NCBI RefSeq assembly: GCF_900446215.1
Contig: NZ_UAQZ01000012.1
Span: 248,001 to 312,000 of the forward strand
From: Burkholderia cenocepacia
Lineage (GTDB): Bacteria; Pseudomonadota; Gammaproteobacteria; Burkholderiales; Burkholderiaceae
Reading direction: 5' to 3'
Length of the DNA: 64,000 nt
Under the pieces are notes generated by a model, which did no database searches, was not told where the DNA came from, and worked only from the letters and a program-made list of their open reading frames with translations. The position numbers were made by a program, and so were the translations under genes. Positions 49,345-60,257 of this stretch are shown one piece after another (the first letter of the stretch is position 1; each line of letters opens with the position of its first letter).

Positions 49345-50247
49345 CTAATGGCTTTCGCGGCGGGTTCCGGCAAGGCATACCCAGCCTTCGTGTTCGCGCC
49401 AGACCGAGATGTCGACGTAGCGCGCATAAACGGCCGCGACTTCGTCCGCCTGGCGCGCGAGCACGCCCGACAGCGCGATGCGCCCGCCCGGCTTGACCTT
49501 CGACGCGAGCATCGATGCCATCAGCTTCAGCGGGTTCGACAGGATGTTCGCGACGACGATGTCGAATTCGCCGTCCGGGCATGCATCGGGCAGCCCGTAC
49601 GTGACCTCCGCACGGTTGCGTTCGCTGTTCTGGCGCGCCGATTCGACCGCCTGCGGATCGATGTCGATGCCGATCACGGGGTTCGCCCCGCATTTCTTCG
49701 CGAGGATCGCAAGAATGCCCGAGCCGCAACCGTAGTCGAGCACCGACTGGCCGGGCTTCACCGACTGCTCGAGCCACTCCATGCACAGACGGGTGGTGGG
49801 GTGGCTGCCGGTGCCGAATGCGAGACCGGGATCGAGTTCGAGGACGAGCGCATCGGGGTCGGGCGCATCGTGCCACGACGGCACGACCCAGATCCGTTCG
49901 CCGATCGGGATCGGCTCGAACTGCGACTGCGTGAGCCGCACCCAGTCCTGCTCCTCGACTTCGCGCACGACGAACTGCGGCGTTTCGGCGAGGCCGATCT
50001 CGTTCGTGGCCGCCGCGAGCAGCACGGCTGGCTCATGGTCGGCCGACAGCAGCGCGACCACGCGCGAGTGCTGCCACGCGGTGCGATCCGGCACGAGGCC
50101 CGGCTCGCCGAAGAGCGGCTGTTCGTCGGGCGTGTCGGCGTCGGCGTCTTCGACGGACACCGACAGCGCGCCGAGATCGAGCAGCGCGTCGGACAGGGCC
50201 TCCGCATGCTCGCGGGCCAGTTCGACGACGAGTTCGCGATAACTCAT
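49345..50247 (-). CDS. prmA: Ribosomal protein L11 methyltransferase PrmA
   Basis: SAM-dependent enzyme that methylates ribosomal protein L11. It has 300 aa. The N-terminal substrate-recognition domain starts [10 protein letters not shown]; the Rossmann domain contains [12 protein letters not shown] near residue 166 and the catalytic-loop NILSNPL near residue 233. It is 2 nt after accC's stop, so the two genes are likely co-transcribed, a common betaproteobacterial arrangement. Confidence 0.94.
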   Translation of the reverse strand: MSYRELVVELAREHAEALSDALLDLGALSVSVEDADADTPDEQPLFGEPGLVPDRTAWQHSRVVALLSADHEPAVLLAAATNEIGLAETPQFVVREVEEQDWVRLTQSQFEPIPIGERIWVVPSWHDAPDPDALVLELDPGLAFGTGSHPTTRLCMEWLEQSVKPGQSVLDYGCGSGILAILAKKCGANPVIGIDIDPQAVESARQNSERNRAEVTYGLPDACPDGEFDIVVANILSNPLKLMASMLASKVKPGGRIALSGVLARQADEVAAVYARYVDISVWREHEGWVCLAGTRRESH

Positions 50248-50249
50248 GC

Positions 50250-51617
50250 TTACGCTTCTTCCGGTGCGACCTGCTGCTTCTGCGCGAGCCGGTTTTCGAG
50301 GTAATGGATGCTGGTGCCGCCTTCGACGAACTTCGAGTCGATCATCAGCTCGCGGTGCAGCGGGATGTTGGTCTGGATGCCTTCGACGACCATTTCCGAC
50401 AGCGCGATGCGCATCCGGCGGATCGCCTGTTCGCGCGTCGCGCCGTAGGTGATCAGCTTGCCGATCATCGAATCATAGTTCGGCGGCACGAAATAGCCAT
50501 TGTAGGCGTGCGAATCGACGCGCACGCCCGGGCCGCCCGGCGTATGCCACGACGTGATCCGGCCCGGCGACGGCGTGAACTTGAACGGATCTTCGGCGTT
50601 GATCCGGCATTCGATCGCGTGTCCGCGGAACTGGATGTCGCGCTGGCGCAGCGTGAGCTTCTCGCCGGCCGCGATGCGGATCTGTTCCTGCACGATGTCG
50701 ACGCCCGTGATCAGCTCCGATACCGGGTGCTCGACCTGCACGCGCGTGTTCATCTCGATGAAGTAGAACTCGCCGTTTTCGTACAGGAATTCGAACGTGC
50801 CCGCACCGAGGTAGCCCATCTTCTTGCACGCGTCCGCGCAGCGGTCGCCGATACGGTCGATCAGGCGGCGCGGAATGCCCGGCGCCGGCGCTTCCTCGAT
50901 CACCTTCTGGTGGCGGCGCTGCATCGAGCAGTCGCGCTCGCCGAGCCAGATCGCGTTCTTGTACGCGTCCGACAGCACCTGGATCTCGATGTGGCGCGGG
51001 TTCTCGAGGAACTTCTCCATGTACACCTGCGGGTTGCCGAACGCACGGCCGGCTTCCTCGCGGGTCATGTTCACCGCGTTGACGAGCGCGGCTTCGGTGT
51101 GCACGACGCGCATCCCGCGCCCGCCGCCGCCGCCGGCCGCCTTGATGATGACCGGATAGCCGATCGTGCGCGCAATCTTGACGATCTCCTTCGGATCGTC
51201 CGGCAACGCGCCTTCCGAACCCGGCACGCACGGCACGCCGGTCTTGATCATCGTCTGCTTCGCGGTGACCTTGTCACCCATCATGCGGATCGTTTCCGGG
51301 CGCGGGCCGATGAACGTGAAGCCCGACTGCTCGACGCGCTCCGCGAAATCGGCGTTCTCCGACAGGAAGCCGTAACCGGGGTGGATCGCCTCGGCATCGG
51401 TGACTTCCGCGGCGCTGATCAGCGCCGGCATGTTCAGGTAGCTCAGGTTCGACGGGGCCGGGCCGATACAGACGGCTTCGTCCGCGAGGCGCACGTACTT
51501 GGCTTCCTTGTCGGCTTCCGAGTAGACGACCACCGTCTTGACGCCGAGTTCGCGGCACGCGCGCTGGATGCGCAGCGCGATTTCACCGCGGTTGGCAATG
51601 AGGATTTTTTCAAACAT
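50250..51617 (-). CDS. accC: Acetyl-CoA carboxylase biotin carboxylase subunit AccC
   Basis: ATP-grasp enzyme that carboxylates biotin on AccB, the first half of malonyl-CoA synthesis. The 455-aa protein starts [14 protein letters not shown]. It carries the glycine-rich [11 protein letters not shown] loop near 160, the [12 protein letters not shown] catalytic segment and the [13 protein letters not shown] motif. It lies downstream of accB after 85 nt and upstream of prmA, the usual accB-accC order. Confidence 0.97.
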   Translation of the reverse strand: MFEKILIANRGEIALRIQRACRELGVKTVVVYSEADKEAKYVRLADEAVCIGPAPSNLSYLNMPALISAAEVTDAEAIHPGYGFLSENADFAERVEQSGFTFIGPRPETIRMMGDKVTAKQTMIKTGVPCVPGSEGALPDDPKEIVKIARTIGYPVIIKAAGGGGGRGMRVVHTEAALVNAVNMTREEAGRAFGNPQVYMEKFLENPRHIEIQVLSDAYKNAIWLGERDCSMQRRHQKVIEEAPAPGIPRRLIDRIGDRCADACKKMGYLGAGTFEFLYENGEFYFIEMNTRVQVEHPVSELITGVDIVQEQIRIAAGEKLTLRQRDIQFRGHAIECRINAEDPFKFTPSPGRITSWHTPGGPGVRVDSHAYNGYFVPPNYDSMIGKLITYGATREQAIRRMRIALSEMVVEGIQTNIPLHRELMIDSKFVEGGTSIHYLENRLAQKQQVAPEEA

Positions 51618-51702
51618 AGCGAGTATTCGTCTCTTCGAGGGGCGCGCGAACGGCGCCTGGCGAGCATCGGCGGCGCGCGGCCGGCAGGGCCGCGCGGCGG
51701 GC

Positions 51703-52176
51703 TTAGCCGATCACGAAAAGCGGCTGGCCGTATTCGACGGCCTGGCCGTTCTCGACGAGGATTTCCTTGATCACGCCGGCCTTGTCCGACTCGATCTCGT
51801 TGAGCAGCTTCATCGCTTCGATGATGCAGATCGTCTGGCCTTCCTTGACCGTGTCGCCGGCCTGCACGAACGGGTCGGCGCCCGGCGACGGCGCGCGATA
51901 GAACGTGCCGACCATCGGCGACGTCACGACGTGGCCCTGCGGAGCGGCCGGTGCGGCGGCGGCGCCGGCGGCCGGCGCGGCAGCGCCTTCGGTCGGCAGC
52001 GCGACCGACGGAGCGGGCGCGCTGACTTGCGGGGCATACCCAGCCGTCGGCTGCACGTAGACCGGCGGCGCGTTCTTGACGATACGCACCTTGCCTTCGC
52101 CTTCCGTCACTTCCAGCTCGGAGATGCCGGATTCGGAAACGAGGTCGATCAGAGTTTTCAGCTTACGAAGATCCAT
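51703..52176 (-). CDS. accB: Biotin carboxyl carrier protein AccB
   Basis: Carries biotin between AccC and the carboxyltransferase. ATG 52176 gives 157 aa ([10 protein letters not shown]) after an AAAGGGG ribosome site; a longer start 6 codons upstream is less like the family. A Pro/Ala-rich flexible linker (about 38-80) joins the N-terminal domain to the biotinyl domain, where EAMKLLN puts the biotinylated lysine at residue 123. It is downstream of aroQ (66-nt gap) and upstream of accC. Confidence 0.96.
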   Translation of the reverse strand: MDLRKLKTLIDLVSESGISELEVTEGEGKVRIVKNAPPVYVQPTAGYAPQVSAPAPSVALPTEGAAAPAAGAAAAPAAPQGHVVTSPMVGTFYRAPSPGADPFVQAGDTVKEGQTICIIEAMKLLNEIESDKAGVIKEILVENGQAVEYGQPLFVIG

Positions 52177-52242
52177 CGGGAATTCCCCTTTCAATACGTG
52201 AAAGCGCCGGTTAGGGGCCGGCGCTGAATCTAGATCGCGAAA

Positions 52243-52695
52243 TCAGCCGCGCGACGTGCCTTGCAGCTTGTCCAGCGCGTACTCGAGCGCGTACAGATAA
52301 CCTTTCCAGCCGAGCCCGCAGATCACGCCTTCGGCCTGGTCGGAAAAGTAGGAGTGGTGCCTGAACGCTTCGCGGCGATGCACGTTCGACAGGTGAACCT
52401 CGACGAACGGGATGCCAACACCGGCGATCGCGTCCCGGATCGCAACGCTCGTGTGCGTATACGCGGCCGGATTGATCAGGATGAAATCGGTCTGTTCCTC
52501 CCGCGCGGCCTGGATGCGGTCGACCAGCGCGCCTTCATGGTTGCTCTGGAACGACGACAGGTCGGCGCCGGCTTCCCGGGCGCGCGCGGCAAGCGCCTGA
52601 TCGATCTGCGCGAGCGTGACGCGGCCGTACACCTCCGGTTCCCGGGTGCCGAGAAGGTTCAGGTTGGGGCCGTGCAACACCAGCAATCGTGTCAT
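52243..52695 (-). CDS. aroQ: Type II 3-dehydroquinate dehydratase AroQ
   Basis: Dodecameric enzyme of the shikimate pathway. It has 150 aa. The flexible lid carries Arg18 and Tyr23 (GTREPEVYG). The substrate site shows Asn75 in INPAAYTH, His81, then His101 in EVHLSN and Arg108. aroQ-accB-accC is a common order in proteobacteria. No terminator separates aroQ from accB. Confidence 0.95.
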   Translation of the reverse strand: MTRLLVLHGPNLNLLGTREPEVYGRVTLAQIDQALAARAREAGADLSSFQSNHEGALVDRIQAAREEQTDFILINPAAYTHTSVAIRDAIAGVGIPFVEVHLSNVHRREAFRHHSYFSDQAEGVICGLGWKGYLYALEYALDKLQGTSRG

Positions 52696-52889
52696 GGTCG
52701 CTTCTATTTCTGCGGAATTGCGCGAACTTTAGCGCTATTTAGAGAAATTTGTCTAGTTTTGCCGAACGGCCAGACGCGTCGGACCTGCAAGAATTACCGG
52801 TGCGAACGCAAAGTATCGGCGAATTCCCGCGAAATTGCGGCGATCGACCTGCAAATCGCCGGCAACGCGCGGGCCGCTGTCCGGGCCGA

Positions 52890-53441
52890 TTACAGCGCGT
52901 CGAGCGTCTTTTTCAGCTCGGCCGGCTGGATTTGTCCTAATTTTGTCTCGCGGATCTTGCCGGTTTCGTCGATGACGACGGTAAACGGCAGCGCGCCGGC
53001 GGTATTCCCAAAATTACGGGCCAGATCGGCGCCCGCGTAGCCACTGACGAACACCGGATAGTCGACCTTCACCTTCTGCAGGAAGTTCTTCACGTTCTGC
53101 TCGGAATCGACGCCGATCCCGACGAAACGGATGCCTTTCTGCTTGTACTGGTGCGACAGCGCGACCAGCTCGGGCATCTCCTCGACGCACGGGCCGCACC
53201 ACGACGCCCAGAAATTGACGACGACCTTCTGGCCCTTGAAGGCGGTCAGCGTCGCCGGCTTGCCGTCGACGCCGGTGAGCGACGACGCCCACAGCTGCTC
53301 GACCGGATTGCCGTGGGCGGTCGGCGCGGCGACGGCGACACCGTCGTCGGCCGTGCCGCGGAACCAGTGACCGGCGGCGACTCCGCCGGCGACGGCGGCG
53401 GCCGCGACCACCGCGAGCGCCAACATGCGTTTCATCATCAT
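52890..53441 (-). CDS. TlpA-family thioredoxin-like thiol-disulfide oxidoreductase
   Basis: A 183-aa envelope protein with an N-terminal membrane anchor or signal (about residues 4-26) and a thioredoxin fold. The active site is ASWCGPC (Cys82, Cys85), and the cis-proline loop reads GALPFTVVID. TlpA/ResA-like proteins reduce apocytochromes or other periplasmic thiols; the partner here is not known. It is minus-strand, 7 nt downstream of the next gene and 194 nt from aroQ. Confidence 0.88.
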   Translation of the reverse strand: MMMKRMLALAVVAAAAVAGGVAAGHWFRGTADDGVAVAAPTAHGNPVEQLWASSLTGVDGKPATLTAFKGQKVVVNFWASWCGPCVEEMPELVALSHQYKQKGIRFVGIGVDSEQNVKNFLQKVKVDYPVFVSGYAGADLARNFGNTAGALPFTVVIDETGKIRETKLGQIQPAELKKTLDAL

Positions 53442-53448
53442 CGTTGAA

Positions 53449-54093
53449 TCATTCCGGTTCGGAAGGGGCCTGGCCTGCCGCGACGAGCGCGCGCAGCGCG
53501 GCGGCGTCCGCGCGGGCGACGCGGCCGCGCGCGTCGGCCTTCACCGCGCCGCGCAGGTCGTCGCTCGCATACAGCGCGAGATGGATGCCGATCGCATCCA
53601 CGTCGCGCCGCGGGCGCCACAGGAAACTGAGCGTCTCGACGTCGCCGCGGCCCGCGAAATGCCGCGTCTCGGATACGTTGTACTGGACGTTCTGGTTCAG
53701 CAGGTAGATCGCGACGTCCTTCGGGTTGTCGGTGAATGCCTGCAAATGGATATCCGAATGCGCGTTCGCGGTGCCGTTCAGCACGGCGCCCGTCACATAA
53801 GGATGGAACTCGGCGAGCCGGCGCATCCAGTCGAGCGCGATCTCGCGCAGGCGGCGCAATTCGTCCGGCTGCGTGTCGCTCTGGAACAGCGCGAGGTACT
53901 CGCGCAATTCTTCCTCGATCTGGTCGTTATCCGGCAGCCATTCGCCGGCAACGCGCGAATCGCCCAGCAACTGGCGCGCGGCCTTGCGTTTCGCGCCGGC
54001 GTAGTCCAGGCCGTCCTCCGCGATCAGGCGGGCGGCGGACTGGGCGATTTCCTCGCGGACGCGCCGCGGATCGACAAGAGGTTTGCGAGACAT
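53449..54093 (-). CDS. Conserved protein of unknown function, possible nucleotidyltransferase-like fold
   Basis: A 214-aa soluble protein that I do not recognise confidently. The N-terminal half is helical and basic (RRVREEIAQSAARL, AGAKRKAARQLLG). The middle segment GAVLNGTANAHSDIHL followed by DNPKDVAIYLLN resembles the G-x-S/T-x-x-SDID layout of minimal nucleotidyltransferases, but the metal-binding pair is not clear. The C terminus holds an Arg/Asp/Ala-rich helix. It is 7 nt from the TlpA-like gene and divergent from mpl. Function unassigned; the fold guess is tentative. Confidence 0.6.
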   Translation of the reverse strand: MSRKPLVDPRRVREEIAQSAARLIAEDGLDYAGAKRKAARQLLGDSRVAGEWLPDNDQIEEELREYLALFQSDTQPDELRRLREIALDWMRRLAEFHPYVTGAVLNGTANAHSDIHLQAFTDNPKDVAIYLLNQNVQYNVSETRHFAGRGDVETLSFLWRPRRDVDAIGIHLALYASDDLRGAVKADARGRVARADAAALRALVAAGQAPSEPE

Positions 54094-54214
54094 GATCCGG
54101 CAATCATACTCGATCGTCGCGGCGCCCGAGCACGGGTGCGGCGGCCCGCCGCCCGAGGGCGCCGGCGCCGTTCGCGGGCATCGTTCGGGTCGCCGGGCAT
54201 CGCAGGCCGTCAGT

Positions 54215-54220
54215 TACAAT
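54215..54220 (+). promoter_or_regulatory. Possible -10 element for mpl
   Basis: TACAAT 120 nt before the mpl ATG in the gap shared with the divergent hypothetical gene; the -35 is weak. Confidence 0.33.
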
Positions 54221-54339
54221 AGTGTCCTTTGTGTCGCGGCAAAGTCGTGGGCCGGGCGCCGGCCGCACGGCCCGTCCGGCGCGACGCACACGCATCCTTT
54301 CCGAATCGACGGCGCCCGGCGGCGCGAAAGCATTCATCT

Positions 54340-55725
54340 ATGCACATCCATATTCTTGGCATCTGCGGCACCTTCATGGGCGGTCTCGCCGTACTTGCAC
54401 GCGAGGCGGGCCACACGGTGACGGGTTGCGACGCGGGCGTCTATCCGCCGATGAGCACGCAGCTCGAGGCGCAGGGCATCACGCTGATCGAGGGCTACGG
54501 CGCCGAGCAGATCGACCTGAAACCGGACCTGTTCGTGATCGGCAACGTCGTCACGCGCGGCAACCCGCTGATGGAGGCGATCCTCGATCGCGGCTTGCCG
54601 TACGTGTCGGGCCCGCAGTGGCTCGGCGAGCACGTGCTGGCCGGCAAATGGGTGCTCGCGGTCGCGGGCACGCACGGCAAGACGACCACGTCGTCGATGC
54701 TCGCGTGGCTGCTGGAGGACGCCGGGCTCAACCCGGGCTTCCTGATCGGCGGCGTGCCGCTGAACTTCGGCGTGTCCGCGCGGCTCACCGATTCGAGCTT
54801 CTTCGTGATCGAGGCCGACGAGTACGACACGGCATTCTTCGACAAGCGCTCGAAATTCGTCCACTACCGGCCGCGTACCGCGGTACTGAACAACCTCGAA
54901 TTCGATCACGCCGACATCTTCCCCGATCTCGCCGCGATCGAGACGCAATTCCATCATCTGGTGCGCACCGTGCCCGGGGTCGGCCGGATCGTCACGAACG
55001 GCCGCTCGGATGCGCTCGAGCGCGTGCTGGCGCGCGGCTGCTGGAGCGAGGTCGAGCGTTTCGGCGTCGACGGCGGCTGGCAGGCGCTGCCGGCCGAGGA
55101 CGGCGTGCCGGTCGACGAACGCTTCGCGGTGTATTCGCACGCCGAGCGCGTCGGCGAAGTCGCGTGGCAGGTGCAGGGCGACCACAACCGGATGAACGCG
55201 CTCGCGGCGATCGCCGCCGCGCGCCACGTCGGCGTGCCGCCCGCGCAGGCGGCCGTTTCGCTCGCATCGTTCCGCAACGTGAAGCGCCGCATGGAAGTGC
55301 GCGGCAGCGTCGACGGCGTGACCGTCTATGACGATTTCGCGCACCATCCGACCGCGATCGACACCACGATCGCCGGCCTTCGTGCGCGCATCGGCCGCCA
55401 GAATGCCCGCATCCTCGCCGTGCTCGAGCCGCGCTCGAACACGATGAAGCTCGGCGTGATGAAGTCGCAATTGCCGGCGAGCCTCGCCGATGCCGATCTC
55501 GTGTTCGGCTACGGCGCGCCGACCGGGCGCGATGCGCTCGGCTGGAATCTCGCCGAAGCGCTTGCGCCGCTCGGCGACCGCGCGCGCGCATTCGACGATC
55601 TGCATCTGCTGGTGAAGGCGGTGGTCGAGGCCGCGCGTCCGGGCGACCACGTGCTCGTCATGAGCAACGGCGGCTTCGGCGGCGTGCACCAGAAGCTGCT
55701 CGATGCGCTCGGGAGCCGCACGTGA
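54340..55725 (+). CDS. mpl: UDP-N-acetylmuramate:L-alanyl-gamma-D-glutamyl-meso-diaminopimelate ligase Mpl
   Basis: Recycling ligase that attaches the whole murein tripeptide to UDP-MurNAc, bypassing MurC, MurD and MurE. ATG 54340 gives 461 aa (MHIHILGICGTF). The Mur P-loop GTHGKTT is at 110-116, the EADEYDTAFF and GDHNRMNALAA segments are typical of Mpl, and DDFAHHPTAI is the Mur C-domain motif. It works with AmpD (38867), which releases the tripeptide. Its stop overlaps the next gene's GTG. Confidence 0.95.
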   Translation: MHIHILGICGTFMGGLAVLAREAGHTVTGCDAGVYPPMSTQLEAQGITLIEGYGAEQIDLKPDLFVIGNVVTRGNPLMEAILDRGLPYVSGPQWLGEHVLAGKWVLAVAGTHGKTTTSSMLAWLLEDAGLNPGFLIGGVPLNFGVSARLTDSSFFVIEADEYDTAFFDKRSKFVHYRPRTAVLNNLEFDHADIFPDLAAIETQFHHLVRTVPGVGRIVTNGRSDALERVLARGCWSEVERFGVDGGWQALPAEDGVPVDERFAVYSHAERVGEVAWQVQGDHNRMNALAAIAAARHVGVPPAQAAVSLASFRNVKRRMEVRGSVDGVTVYDDFAHHPTAIDTTIAGLRARIGRQNARILAVLEPRSNTMKLGVMKSQLPASLADADLVFGYGAPTGRDALGWNLAEALAPLGDRARAFDDLHLLVKAVVEAARPGDHVLVMSNGGFGGVHQKLLDALGSRT

Positions 55726-56291
55726 TCCTGTATCTGCACGGCTTCCGGTCATCGCCGGAATCGCAGAAGTCGCGGCTGCTCGCCGCGCGCATGGCCGAAC
55801 TCGGCCGCACCGGCGAGTGGCGGTGCCCGTCGCTGTCGGTGTCGCCGCTCGAGGCGATCGCCGTCGCGGAAGCCGAGGTCGCGGGTGCCCGCGACGTCAC
55901 CGTGATCGGCAGCTCGCTCGGCGGTTATTACGCGACATGGCTCGCCGAAAAGCACGGCTGGAAGGCCGTGCTGCTGAATCCGGCGATCGTGCCGCAGCGC
56001 GATCTCGAGCAGCATCTGGGCGAACAGCCGCTGTGGCACGGCGGCGGCACGATCGTCGTCGAGCGCCGGCATCTGCACGAACTCGACGCGCTGCGCGTGC
56101 CGGCGATCACGCGCGCCGACCGCTACTATTTGTTCGCGGCGACCGGCGACGAAGTGCTCGATTACCGCGAGATGCTGGCCCATTACCCGGGCGCGAAAAC
56201 CCGCGTGATCGACGGCAGCGATCACGGGATCAGCGAATTTGCCGACTATGTCGACGACGTTCTCGCGTTTTGCGACGGAAAGACGTCTTAA
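55722..56291 (+). CDS. YqiA/YcfP-like alpha/beta hydrolase (esterase)
   Basis: A 189-aa hydrolase starting at GTG 55722 (MILYLHGFRSSP), overlapping the mpl stop as GTGA. The nucleophile elbow is GSSLGG (Ser65), an aspartate is expected around the GDEVLDY segment, and the catalytic His is in DGSDHGIS. The family includes E. coli YqiA, an esterase on short acyl-CoA and p-nitrophenyl esters; the physiological substrate is unknown. It is probably co-expressed with mpl. Confidence 0.87.
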   Translation: MILYLHGFRSSPESQKSRLLAARMAELGRTGEWRCPSLSVSPLEAIAVAEAEVAGARDVTVIGSSLGGYYATWLAEKHGWKAVLLNPAIVPQRDLEQHLGEQPLWHGGGTIVVERRHLHELDALRVPAITRADRYYLFAATGDEVLDYREMLAHYPGAKTRVIDGSDHGISEFADYVDDVLAFCDGKTS

Positions 56292-56370
56292 CCGGCCGCG
56301 TGCCGATCGAATCCCCATCATCATGCGGCGCCGCCGACGCGGCGCCCGGCAGTCTGAACGAGAGTACTGA

Positions 56371-58455
56371 GTGAACGTTTTCTTCGAGGAATCGGGCAGT
56401 TTCAAGGCGGGCAGCGTGCTGTCGCGCCAGGGCGACGCATTTCAGGTCGAGTTGCCCGGCGGGCGGCGTGCGAAGGTGCGCGCGAAAGACGTGCTGATCG
56501 AATTCGACAAGCCGGCCGCGGGCGAACTGATGCAGGAGGCCGACACGGCCGCGCAGCAGATCGATCTGGACTTCCTGTGGGAATGCGCGCCGGCCGACGA
56601 GTTCGCGTACACGGCGCTGGCCGCCGAATACTTCGGCGCGACGTACGGCCCGGTCGAGCGCGCGGCGCTGGTGCTGCGGCTGCACGGCTCGCCCGTCTAC
56701 TTCCGTCGCAAGGGGCGCGGCCAGTACCAGCGCGCGCCGGAAGAGCAGCTCAAGATGGCGCTCGCGTCGCTCGAGCGCAAGCGCCAGCAGGCGCTGGTGC
56801 AGGCGCAGTATGAAGAGGAGCTGAAGGCCGGCAAGCTGCCGGAAGCGTTCGCGGGCAAGGTGCTCGGGCTGCTCACGCGGCCGGACAAGAATTCGATCGA
56901 ATACAAGGCGATGGAAGCGGCGGCCGGCGCGCGCGGCGTGTCGCCGGCGCGGCTGATGCTCGACTGCGGCGGCATCGAGTCGCCGCGTGCGCTGCACGAA
57001 GCGCGCTTTCTCGCGGAATTCTTCCCGCACGGCACGGGCTTTCCGCCCGTCACGGTCGGCCCGCTGCCGGACGATCTGCCGCGCGCGGACGTCGAGGCGT
57101 TCTCGATCGACGACATCACGACCACCGAAATCGACGACGCGTTCTCGGTCGAGCACCTGGCCGACGGCCGCGTGCGGATCGGCGTGCACATCGCGGCGCC
57201 GGCGCTCGGCATCGTGCGCGGCGACGCGGTCGACGCGATCGCGCGCGCGCGCCTGTCGACCGTCTACATGCCGGGCGACAAGATCACGATGCTGCCGGAC
57301 GACGTCGTCGACGTGTTCACGCTGAAAGAGGGCGATTACCGCCCGGCGCTGTCGCTGTACATCATCGTCAACCGCGACACGCAGGACATCGTCGCAAGCG
57401 AGACGCGCGCCGAGCTCGTGTTCGTGAAGAACAACCTGCGCCACAACACGCTCGACGAGCTCGTCAACGAAGAGACGCTCGCGGCCGGCACCGGCGACTA
57501 CCCGCACAAGGACGACATCGCCGTGCTGTGGCCGCTCGCGCAGGCGCTGTTCGAGAAGCGCCAGGTCGCGCGCGCGGGCTACGGCCTGAAGCGCGAGGTG
57601 CAGCGCAACACCGACTACAACTTCTACGTCGAAGGCGAGCACGTGACGATCACGCCGCGCCGCCGCGGCTCGCCGCTGGACCTGATCGTGTCGGAGCTCG
57701 CGATCCTCGCGAACTCGACCTGGGGCGCGTTCCTGCACGACCACACGGTGCCGGGCATCTACCGCTCGCAGCGCGGCTTCGGCGCGCCGGGCCCGAAGCG
57801 CACGCGGATGCAGACGACGGCCGCGCCGCACGAAGGCCTCGGCGTCGCGCAGTACGCGTGGAGCACGTCGCCGCTGCGCCGCTACGTCGACCTCGTGAAC
57901 CAGTGGCAACTGCTCGCGTGCGTGCAGCACGGCGTCACCGCGAAGCTCGCCGCGCCGTTCAAGCCGAAGGACGCCGATCTCTACGCGGTCGTGCAGGGCT
58001 TCGACGATACGTATACGGCCTACGCCGACTACCAGCGCCGGATGGAGTACTTCTGGTGCCTGCGCTGGCTCGCGCAGGAACAGAAGAAGCAGGTGGTCGC
58101 GAGCGTCGTGAAGGGCGATCTCGTGCGCCTCGAGGAAATCCCGCTGCTGCTGCACGTGCCGGGGCTCGGCGTGCATGCGCGCGGCACGCGCGTGCTGCTC
58201 GACGTGATGTCGCTCGACGAGCTGACGATCGAGGCGTCGGTGCGCCTCTTGAACGTGCTCGACGCGCCGACCGTGACGAGCGGCGACGCGGCCGACGAAG
58301 AGGACGACGCCGAAGGCGGCGACGACACGCTGGTCGACGCGGAAGACGCGTCGGCGGAAACCGAGGCCGAAGCGCTGGCCGAGGCAGACGGCGCGGCGGC
58401 CGACGGCGGCGAAGCCGCGAGCGGCAACGACGGCGAAGAGGGGCGCGCATCATGA
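56371..58455 (+). CDS. RNB-domain exoribonuclease (RNase II/R type)
   Basis: A 694-aa 3'-to-5' exoribonuclease of the RNase II superfamily, started at GTG 56371. The RNB domain shows the acidic catalytic segment [15 protein letters not shown] near residue 250, with further RNB sequence to about residue 560 ([13 protein letters not shown]). The N-terminal ~200 residues are divergent, not the classical cold-shock pair. The last ~70 residues are strongly acidic (Asp, Glu, Ala, Gly). Whether it acts as RNase II or RNase R cannot be told. It overlaps aroE by ATGA (58452-58455). Confidence 0.88.
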   Translation: MNVFFEESGSFKAGSVLSRQGDAFQVELPGGRRAKVRAKDVLIEFDKPAAGELMQEADTAAQQIDLDFLWECAPADEFAYTALAAEYFGATYGPVERAALVLRLHGSPVYFRRKGRGQYQRAPEEQLKMALASLERKRQQALVQAQYEEELKAGKLPEAFAGKVLGLLTRPDKNSIEYKAMEAAAGARGVSPARLMLDCGGIESPRALHEARFLAEFFPHGTGFPPVTVGPLPDDLPRADVEAFSIDDITTTEIDDAFSVEHLADGRVRIGVHIAAPALGIVRGDAVDAIARARLSTVYMPGDKITMLPDDVVDVFTLKEGDYRPALSLYIIVNRDTQDIVASETRAELVFVKNNLRHNTLDELVNEETLAAGTGDYPHKDDIAVLWPLAQALFEKRQVARAGYGLKREVQRNTDYNFYVEGEHVTITPRRRGSPLDLIVSELAILANSTWGAFLHDHTVPGIYRSQRGFGAPGPKRTRMQTTAAPHEGLGVAQYAWSTSPLRRYVDLVNQWQLLACVQHGVTAKLAAPFKPKDADLYAVVQGFDDTYTAYADYQRRMEYFWCLRWLAQEQKKQVVASVVKGDLVRLEEIPLLLHVPGLGVHARGTRVLLDVMSLDELTIEASVRLLNVLDAPTVTSGDAADEEDDAEGGDDTLVDAEDASAETEAEALAEADGAAADGGEAASGNDGEEGRAS

Positions 58456-59318
58456 GCGCAGCTGCGTCGACGAGCGGCGCCGACCGCTATGTCGTGTTCG
58501 GCAACCCGGTGGCGCACAGCAAGTCGCCGTTCATCCACGCGCAATTCGCCGCGCAGACCGGCGAGCCGATCGAATACACGCACCGGCTCGCGCCGATCGA
58601 CGGGTTCGAGGCGGCCGTGCGCGCGTTCGTCGCCGAAGGCGGGCGCGGCGCGAACGTGACGGTGCCGTTCAAGCTGGACGCGCATGCGCTCGCCGACACG
58701 CTGTCGGCGCGCGCGGCGGCGGCAGGCGCGGTGAACACGCTGCGCGTCGACGCCGACGGCCGCCTCCACGGCGACAACACCGACGGCGTCGGCCTCGTGC
58801 GCGACATCGAGGCGAATCTCGGCGTGTCGCTTGCCGGCGCGCGCATCCTGCTGCTCGGCGCGGGCGGCGCCGCGCGCGGCGTCGTGCTGCCGCTGCTCGA
58901 TCGCGCACCGCTGTCGATCGGAATCGTGAACCGCACCGCGAGCAAGGCCGAAGCGCTCGTCGGCCAGTTCATGCAGGCCGCGCACGACGCGGGCTGCACG
59001 CTCGCGGGCGGTGGCCCCGGCGTCGTGCGGGCCGAGCCGTACGACGTGGTGATCAATGCGACGGCCGGCAGCCTCGACGCCGCGCTGCCGGAATGCGACC
59101 CCGCGGCGTTCGGTGCCGGCACGCTCGCGTACGACATGATGTACGGCGCGCAGCCGACCGTGTTCATGCAGCACGCGGCGTCGCTCGGCGCGCGCACGGC
59201 CGACGGCCTCGGGATGCTGGTCGAGCAGGCGGCCGAATCGTTCTTCATCTGGCGCGGCGTGCGGCCGGACGGCGCACCGGTGCTGGCCGCGCTGCGCCAG
59301 GCGCTCGCGGCGAGCTGA
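58452..59318 (+). CDS. aroE: Shikimate dehydrogenase AroE
   Basis: NADPH-dependent reduction of 3-dehydroshikimate to shikimate. ATG 58452 overlaps the ribonuclease stop, giving 288 aa. The substrate domain has [13 protein letters not shown] and the catalytic lysine in TVPFKLD; the nucleotide domain has [10 protein letters not shown] and the NRT sequence that favours NADP. AroQ, the preceding step, is encoded 6 kb away. Fourteen nucleotides separate the stop from the mtgA start. Confidence 0.96.
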   Translation: MSAAASTSGADRYVVFGNPVAHSKSPFIHAQFAAQTGEPIEYTHRLAPIDGFEAAVRAFVAEGGRGANVTVPFKLDAHALADTLSARAAAAGAVNTLRVDADGRLHGDNTDGVGLVRDIEANLGVSLAGARILLLGAGGAARGVVLPLLDRAPLSIGIVNRTASKAEALVGQFMQAAHDAGCTLAGGGPGVVRAEPYDVVINATAGSLDAALPECDPAAFGAGTLAYDMMYGAQPTVFMQHAASLGARTADGLGMLVEQAAESFFIWRGVRPDGAPVLAALRQALAAS

Positions 59319-59332
59319 ACGGAGCGCGGCCC

Positions 59333-60070
59333 GTGGTGGCGGTGAGCGGCACGCAGCGCACGCGGACGGTGAGCCTCGCTCGCTGGGCCGTCTACGCGGG
59401 ATCGGTGTTCGCGGGCGCGTGGCTCGCGACGCAATTGTTCTATCTCGCGCAGATCGCGCTGTGGTCGTTCGTGAATCCGGGCTCGACCGCCTTCATGCGC
59501 ACCGACGCGTGGTGGCTGTCGCGCGACACGCCGCCCGCGCAGATCCGGCACCAGTGGGTGCCGTACGACCAGATCTCGCGCAACCTGAAGCGGGCGCTGA
59601 TCGCGTCCGAAGATTCGACCTTCGCGACCAACAACGGCTACGACGTCGACGCGATCCTGCAGGCGTGGGAGAAGAACAAGGCGCGCGGCAGGATCGTCGC
59701 GGGCGGCTCGACGATCACGCAGCAGCTCGCACGCAACCTGTTCCTGTCGCGCGAGAAGAGCTACATCCGCAAGGGCCAGGAGCTGATCATCACGTGGATG
59801 CTCGAAACGGTGCTCGACAAGGAGCGCATCTTCGAGATCTACCTGAATTCGGTCGAATGGGGGCGCGGCGTGTACGGCGCCGAAGCGGCCGCGCGCTATT
59901 ACTACAAGATTCCCGCGAGCCGGCTCGGCGCGTGGCAGTCCGCGCGTCTCGCGGTGATGCTGCCGAAGCCGCGCTGGTTCGATGCGCATCGCGGCTCGGC
60001 CTATCAGGCGCAGCGCGCGGCGGTCATCGCGCGCCGCATGGGCGCGGCCGAACTGCCGCAATCGGAGTGA
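59333..60070 (+). CDS. mtgA: Monofunctional biosynthetic peptidoglycan transglycosylase MtgA
   Basis: Inner-membrane GT51 glycosyltransferase that polymerises lipid II without a transpeptidase domain. I take GTG 59333 (245 aa), about 9 nt after GGAG; GTG codons 1 and 3 positions downstream are alternatives. One membrane helix (about 15-45) anchors a periplasmic domain with the GT51 motifs ASEDSTF (catalytic Glu), GGSTITQQ and [12 protein letters not shown]. It follows aroE closely, as in many proteobacteria. Confidence 0.94.
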   Translation: MVAVSGTQRTRTVSLARWAVYAGSVFAGAWLATQLFYLAQIALWSFVNPGSTAFMRTDAWWLSRDTPPAQIRHQWVPYDQISRNLKRALIASEDSTFATNNGYDVDAILQAWEKNKARGRIVAGGSTITQQLARNLFLSREKSYIRKGQELIITWMLETVLDKERIFEIYLNSVEWGRGVYGAEAAARYYYKIPASRLGAWQSARLAVMLPKPRWFDAHRGSAYQAQRAAVIARRMGAAELPQSE

Positions 60071-60236
60071 GCGGCGCGCCCGCGCTGCTGCGTTGTCCAT
60101 TCCGTCGTCGACGCGCGATTGGTGCGCTGCAGCGCATCCGTGTCGCCGCCATTTCGGGCCACATCCTTTAGACGAATCCGTCTATTTCGCTTTACTGAGC
60201 AATACCGATAAGTGCGCGATTTTGTTGACCGGCGTC

Positions 60237-60257
60237 GCACGAAATCCGTGCTTTTTT
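60237..60257 (+). terminator. Candidate terminator after mtgA
   Basis: Short 5-bp stem GCACG / CGTGC, 5-nt loop, then TTTTTT. The stem is short, so this is a moderate call. Confidence 0.48.
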
